A stretch of DNA of 19,806 nucleotides from NCBI GenBank assembly GCA_027031505.1, contig JALVQH010000037.1:1-19806 (forward strand). The letters run 5' to 3'. The notes below the pieces were generated by a model. The model was not told where the DNA came from. It saw only the letters and a list, made by a program, of their open reading frames with translations, and did no database searches. Numbering within the stretch: the first letter of the stretch is position 1; each line of letters starts with the position of its first letter. Source of the stretch: Campylobacteraceae bacterium (lineage in GTDB: Bacteria; Campylobacterota; Campylobacteria; Campylobacterales; Sulfurovaceae). Positions 16,730-19,806 of this stretch are shown piece by piece. The position numbers and the translations under genes were made by a program.

Positions 16730-16735
16730 TACAAT
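16730..16735 (+). promoter_or_regulatory. Candidate -10 box for rpsT
   Basis: TACAAT at 16730-16735 follows an AT-rich stretch after the tRNA and stands about 75 nt before the rpsT ATG. There is no convincing -35 hexamer. Read-through from the tRNA promoter is equally possible, since no terminator is visible between them. Confidence 0.4.
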
Positions 16736-16809
16736 TCGCCCACTTATTAGACTCCGGCGTTTCCAGAAACGCTGTTATCGCCAAAGAAAAGACACAAAGG
16801 AATACCCGT

Positions 16810-17079
16810 ATGGCCAACCATAAATCCGCCAAAAAACGTATCAAGCAAACCATCAAACGTACCGAGCGCAACCGTTTCTACCGTACCCGCCTCAAAAACA
16901 TCACCAAGGCGGTACGGCAGGCCGTCGAAGCCGGTGACAAAACGGCGGCTGCAGAAGCTCTCAAGAGAGCCAACCGGCAGATCCACCATTTTGTCAGCAA
17001 AGGCTTTCTCAAAAAACAAACCGCTTCCCGCAAGGTGAGTCGTCTGCACAAACTTGTCAACTCGCTTGACGCCGCCTGA
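16810..17079 (+). CDS. rpsT: 30S ribosomal protein bS20
   Basis: The 89-residue, strongly basic, all-helical protein is S20, a primary binder of 16S rRNA at the bottom of the 30S body. It reads [20 protein letters not shown], then [21 protein letters not shown] and the closing [13 protein letters not shown]. Length is standard. AAAGGA precedes the ATG. It is followed 73 nt later by prfA, an order seen in Campylobacterota, and a small hairpin lies between the two. Confidence 0.97.
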   Translation: MANHKSAKKRIKQTIKRTERNRFYRTRLKNITKAVRQAVEAGDKTAAAEALKRANRQIHHFVSKGFLKKQTASRKVSRLHKLVNSLDAA

Positions 17080-17152
17080 TCTCTATTTTTTTGCCGCACT
17101 TCCGGGTGCGGTACAGCTGCAACTCTCTCTACTCCCTTTTTCAGGATCAACC

Positions 17153-18220
17153 ATGTTCCAGGACAAACTCCAACCGTTTATCGACCGTTACGAAGAGATC
17201 AATACGCTGCTGAGCTCTCCGGATATCGCCAGCGATATCAAAAGGATGACCGACTTGAGCAAGGAGCAGGCGTCCATCGCACCTCTCGTGGAGAAAGCGC
17301 GGGAATATATCGCTACCGCCGAGACGATCGCCGAGAACAAGGGGCTTCTCGGGGACGAGGAGCTCGGAGAATTGGCCAAAGAAGAACTGAGCGAACTCGA
17401 ACCCCGCCTTCCGGAGCTCGAAGAGGCGATCAAGATCCTCATGATCCCCCGCGATCCCAACGACGATAAAAACATTTACCTCGAACTCCGTGCCGGGACC
17501 GGTGGGGACGAGAGTGCTCTGTTTGTCGAGGATGTCTTCAAGATGTACCTCCGTTTCGCCGAACGGCAGGGGTGGCGCGTGGAGATCGTGAGTTCCTCCG
17601 AAGGGAGTGCCGGCGGATACAAGGAGATGATCGCTCTGGTCAAGGGGGACGGTGTGTACAGCAAACTCAAGTACGAAGCGGGTACCCACCGTGTCCAGCG
17701 AGTGCCGGAGACCGAGACCCAGGGGCGCGTCCACACCTCGGCCATCACGGTCGCGGTCATCCCCGAAGTGGAAGATGTCGAGATCGATATCAAGCCGAGC
17801 GATGTCAAGATGGACGTATTCCGTGCCAGCGGCCACGGGGGGCAGTCGGTCAACACCACCGATTCGGCGGTGCGTCTGACCCACATCCCCACCGGCGTCG
17901 TCGTCTCAATGCAGGACGAGAAGTCGCAGCACAAAAACCGTGACAAAGCGATGAAGATCCTCAAAGCCCGCGTCTACGAAGCCCAGCTTCAGGCGCAGCT
18001 CGATGAGACGTCGGCTGAGCGCAAACTGCAGGTCGGATCGGGCGATCGCAGCGAAAAGATCCGCACCTACAACTACCCCCAGAACCGCCTGACTGACCAT
18101 CGCATCGGTCTAACTCTGTATTCCCTCGATGATATCATGACCAATGGCACCCTCGAAAACGTGATCGACCCCCTCATCGCCCACGCGCAGGCCGAAGCAA
18201 TCCGGGCAGCCGGACTCTGA
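17153..18220 (+). CDS. prfA: Peptide chain release factor 1
   Basis: The 355-residue protein is RF1, which recognises UAA and UAG and triggers release of the finished chain. The GGQ motif at 229-231 ([15 protein letters not shown]) is the catalytic loop, and its glutamine is normally methylated by PrmC. The stop-codon recognition tripeptide of RF1 type, PxT, appears as PET at 185-187 ([13 protein letters not shown]), which separates it from RF2 (SPF). The frame opens at 17054 inside rpsT. The ATG at 17153, behind CAGGA, gives the family start [16 protein letters not shown]. Many UAA-ending genes in the window would depend on it. Confidence 0.97.
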   Translation: MFQDKLQPFIDRYEEINTLLSSPDIASDIKRMTDLSKEQASIAPLVEKAREYIATAETIAENKGLLGDEELGELAKEELSELEPRLPELEEAIKILMIPRDPNDDKNIYLELRAGTGGDESALFVEDVFKMYLRFAERQGWRVEIVSSSEGSAGGYKEMIALVKGDGVYSKLKYEAGTHRVQRVPETETQGRVHTSAITVAVIPEVEDVEIDIKPSDVKMDVFRASGHGGQSVNTTDSAVRLTHIPTGVVVSMQDEKSQHKNRDKAMKILKARVYEAQLQAQLDETSAERKLQVGSGDRSEKIRTYNYPQNRLTDHRIGLTLYSLDDIMTNGTLENVIDPLIAHAQAEAIRAAGL

Positions 18221-18421
18221 TAATCGCCGTACTCCTCTGCTCTCCTCTTTTTTACTTTTCATTTTTCATTATTTTCCTCTGTTCTCTGTTCTCTTTCAAC
18301 CGCAACGGAGTATAATCAAACAGGAGGTATCCCTCTGTCCGATTTTTACCGGCACACATTGTCAAACAATATTGGAAGCGGAGAGATGGTACCTGCATAT
18401 TTCAATACAGGAGAGAGAATT
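18221..18421 (+). promoter_or_regulatory. ppk2 upstream region with promoter and two ribosome-binding-like sites
   Basis: A pyrimidine-rich stretch (about 18233-18300) contains short tandem units such as TCTGTTC repeated twice. A perfect TATAAT lies at 18311-18316 with only a poor -35. AGGAGGT at 18322-18328 is a near-perfect anti-16S match, yet no ATG or GTG follows at normal distance. An in-frame CTG at 18335 and TTG at 18359 do occur. AGGAGAG at 18409-18415 serves the ATG at 18422. No intrinsic terminator for prfA is evident. Confidence 0.45.
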
Positions 18422-19321
18422 ATGGAAGATCATGTCACCACTCAGGCAGTGGACATTGAGGGCAAACAGATCCCCCTCGATCAGCTGATTGCTGCATACC
18501 GGCAGCAGCGTGCCGAAAAAAAAGAGCTCAAAAAGGCCGTCCGGAAACGGCGTGAAGAGGCGCAGCTCAAACCCTACCAGGCAGAACTGATCAAACTGCA
18601 GAAGCATCTCGAAGATACCCAACAGAAGATGATCATCCTTTTCGAAGGACGGGATGCCGCCGGAAAAGGAGGTACCATACGCCGGGTCGCCCGCTACATG
18701 AACGAAAAACACTACCGCATTGTGGCATTGGGCAAGCCCACCGAGGAGCAGCGCACTCAGTGGTTTTATCAGAAATATATTCAGCATTTTCCTCATGGCG
18801 GCGAGATGGTGCTTTTTGACCGGAGCTGGTACAACCGGGCGATGGTGGAGCAGGTGTTTGGTTTCTGCACAAACAAAGAGTATGAAGATTTCATGAAAGG
18901 GGTCAAAGGATTCGAAAAGGATCTTGTGCGCCAGGGAATCATCCTGATCAAACTCTATTTCAGTGTCACCAAAGAAGAGCAGGCACGGCGGTTTGAACGG
19001 CGCAAAACCGACCCTCTGCGCCAGTGGAAACTCAGTGAGATCGATGTGCAGGCTCAAGAGCGCTGGGACGATTTTACCAATGCCAAATACCACATGCTCA
19101 AGCGCACCCATTCCCACCATTCCCCCTGGACCATCATCCGCTCCGACGTCAAACACAAAGCACGTCTCGAGGCGATGAAAGTGATCCTCAATGCCGTCGA
19201 TTATACCGGACGGGATGAGAATCTGGACTATGTTCTCAATGATGAGGTGGTCATCTCTGGAGCCCGGGAACTGGAGATCATGGAAGCACAGCGTGCCCAG
19301 AACGGCAAATTTACAGGATAA
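18422..19321 (+). CDS. Polyphosphate kinase 2 family protein (first copy)
   Basis: The 299-residue protein is a single-domain PPK2, which transfers phosphate between polyphosphate and nucleotides. Walker [12 protein letters not shown] is at 74-84, followed by [10 protein letters not shown]. The Walker B/lid motif FDRSWYNRA is at 132-140, and [10 protein letters not shown] and the later [14 protein letters not shown] helix are also of the family. A charged helix-rich N-terminus (about 25-60) is probably coiled. The overall pattern is closest to the P. aeruginosa PA0141-like group, often NDP-active, but class cannot be fixed by eye. The ATG at 18422 has AGGAGAG about 7 nt upstream. In-frame starts at 18386 (ATG), 18359 (TTG) and 18335 (CTG) would lengthen it. 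A second PPK2 gene follows after 16 nt. Confidence 0.93.
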   Translation: MEDHVTTQAVDIEGKQIPLDQLIAAYRQQRAEKKELKKAVRKRREEAQLKPYQAELIKLQKHLEDTQQKMIILFEGRDAAGKGGTIRRVARYMNEKHYRIVALGKPTEEQRTQWFYQKYIQHFPHGGEMVLFDRSWYNRAMVEQVFGFCTNKEYEDFMKGVKGFEKDLVRQGIILIKLYFSVTKEEQARRFERRKTDPLRQWKLSEIDVQAQERWDDFTNAKYHMLKRTHSHHSPWTIIRSDVKHKARLEAMKVILNAVDYTGRDENLDYVLNDEVVISGARELEIMEAQRAQNGKFTG

Positions 19322-19337
19322 TCAAGGAGTATTATTT

Positions 19338-19806
19338 ATGGCAAAAGACAAGACAGACAAACAGGTAAAACCGGTGACGAAGACCAGGACATCCAAACCT
19401 GATACTGCAAAAAAGAAGGAAAAAAAGAAGCGGGAAGGCAAGGTACAAATCTGGGTCAAAAAAGAGACCCTCGCCTACGAAAAAGAGTTGCGCAAACTTC
19501 AGGTGGAACTGCTCAAATTCCAGAACCACGTCAAGGACAAAGGACTCAAAATTCTGATGATCTTCGAAGGGCGTGACGCAGCCGGAAAAGGGGGAACAAT
19601 CAAACGGATTACCGAACACCTCAACCCCCGGGGTGCGCGCGTCGTGGCGCTGGAGAAGCCGACCGATGAAGAGGCAACTCAGTGGTATTTCCAGCGCTAC
19701 GCCAAACACCTGCCGAGTGCCGGCGAGATCGTCCTCTTTGACCGCAGCTGGTACAATCGTGCAATGGTCGAACCGGTGATGGGCTTCTGTACCGAGCGGC
19801 AGCACC
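19338..19806 (+). CDS. Polyphosphate kinase 2 family protein (second copy, cut by window end)
   Basis: The frame opens at the ATG at 19338, with AAGGAG 8 nt upstream, and runs off the end of the window after 156 codons, so the C-terminus is not seen. The first 35 residues are very rich in Lys and Thr ([21 protein letters not shown]), likely disordered. The PPK2 core then follows: [11 protein letters not shown] (76-86), [41 protein letters not shown] (134-142) and [10 protein letters not shown]. It is clearly a paralogue of the preceding gene, yet diverged, so this is not a fresh duplication. The two are probably co-transcribed and may differ in nucleotide preference. This core matches the PA0141-like group even more closely than the first copy. 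Confidence 0.92.
   Translation, partial: MAKDKTDKQVKPVTKTRTSKPDTAKKKEKKKREGKVQIWVKKETLAYEKELRKLQVELLKFQNHVKDKGLKILMIFEGRDAAGKGGTIKRITEHLNPRGARVVALEKPTDEEATQWYFQRYAKHLPSAGEIVLFDRSWYNRAMVEPVMGFCTERQH

Noticed and set aside
17573..17581. RF1 PET tripeptide (complete motif at about 17705-17713) as an abnormal recognition motif
   Set aside because: PxT is the RF1 pattern, and PET is found in many ordinary bacterial RF1 proteins, so it is not evidence for altered stop-codon use.
18362..19156. Minus-strand open frame of 264 codons
   Set aside because: It is antisense to the first PPK2 gene, whose Walker motifs are on the plus strand. It has no independent evidence.
1..19806. CRISPR array, insertion sequence, toxin-antitoxin or defence island
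   Set aside because: I found no regularly spaced repeats, transposase motifs, or paired small toxin-like genes on either strand.

Overview
The window is a bacterial chromosomal segment, most likely from a Campylobacterota (Epsilonproteobacteria) organism. Supporting points are a 23-gene S10-spc operon ending rplO-secY-map-infA with no rpmD (L30) between rpsE and rplO, a short zinc-type S14, promoters with good TATAAT boxes but poor -35 boxes, and a coaE-dapF pair. Base composition looks roughly balanced, which would fit a sulfur- or hydrogen-oxidising environmental lineage (Sulfurovum/Nitratifractor-like) better than AT-rich Campylobacter or Helicobacter. The genus is a guess.

Layout. (1) 1-860 is visibly AT-richer and carries only a decayed 3' part of an AAA/DUF4143-type ATPase gene (131-730). 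(2) 859-927 is a double-arm hairpin that reads as an intrinsic terminator on the minus strand. (3) 940-11876, all minus strand, is one ribosomal operon read from rpsJ to infA: rpsJ, rplC, rplD, rplW, rplB, rpsS, rplV, rpsC, rplP, rpmC, rpsQ, rplN, rplX, rplE, rpsN, rpsH, rplF, rplR, rpsE, rplO, secY, map, infA. Spacing is from 14-nt overlaps to about 28 nt, with many stop/start overlaps, so translation is probably coupled. (4) 11877-12036 is a divergent promoter region. (5) 12037-13122 (+) is an intact AAA ATPase of unknown role. (6) 13192-16528 (+) holds an exported L,D-transpeptidase, then coaE and dapF. (7) 16617-16692 is tRNA-Val(GAC), followed by rpsT and prfA. (8) 18422-19806 holds two tandem PPK2 polyphosphate kinase genes, the second cut by the window end.

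How the genes work together. The minus-strand operon makes ribosomal proteins, the SecY translocon channel, methionine aminopeptidase and IF-1, that is, synthesis, export and N-terminal processing of proteins. rpsT, prfA and the tRNA add to translation. DapF makes meso-diaminopimelate, the residue the neighbouring L,D-transpeptidase would cross-link in peptidoglycan. The PPK2 pair links polyphosphate to nucleotide pools.

The most unusual feature is rplV: its L22 core is followed by a charged Pro/Lys/Glu linker and a helix-hairpin-helix-like C-terminal domain, roughly doubling the protein. Otherwise the window is largely core genome, and I found no convincing new multi-gene system such as a defence island, CRISPR array or transposon.
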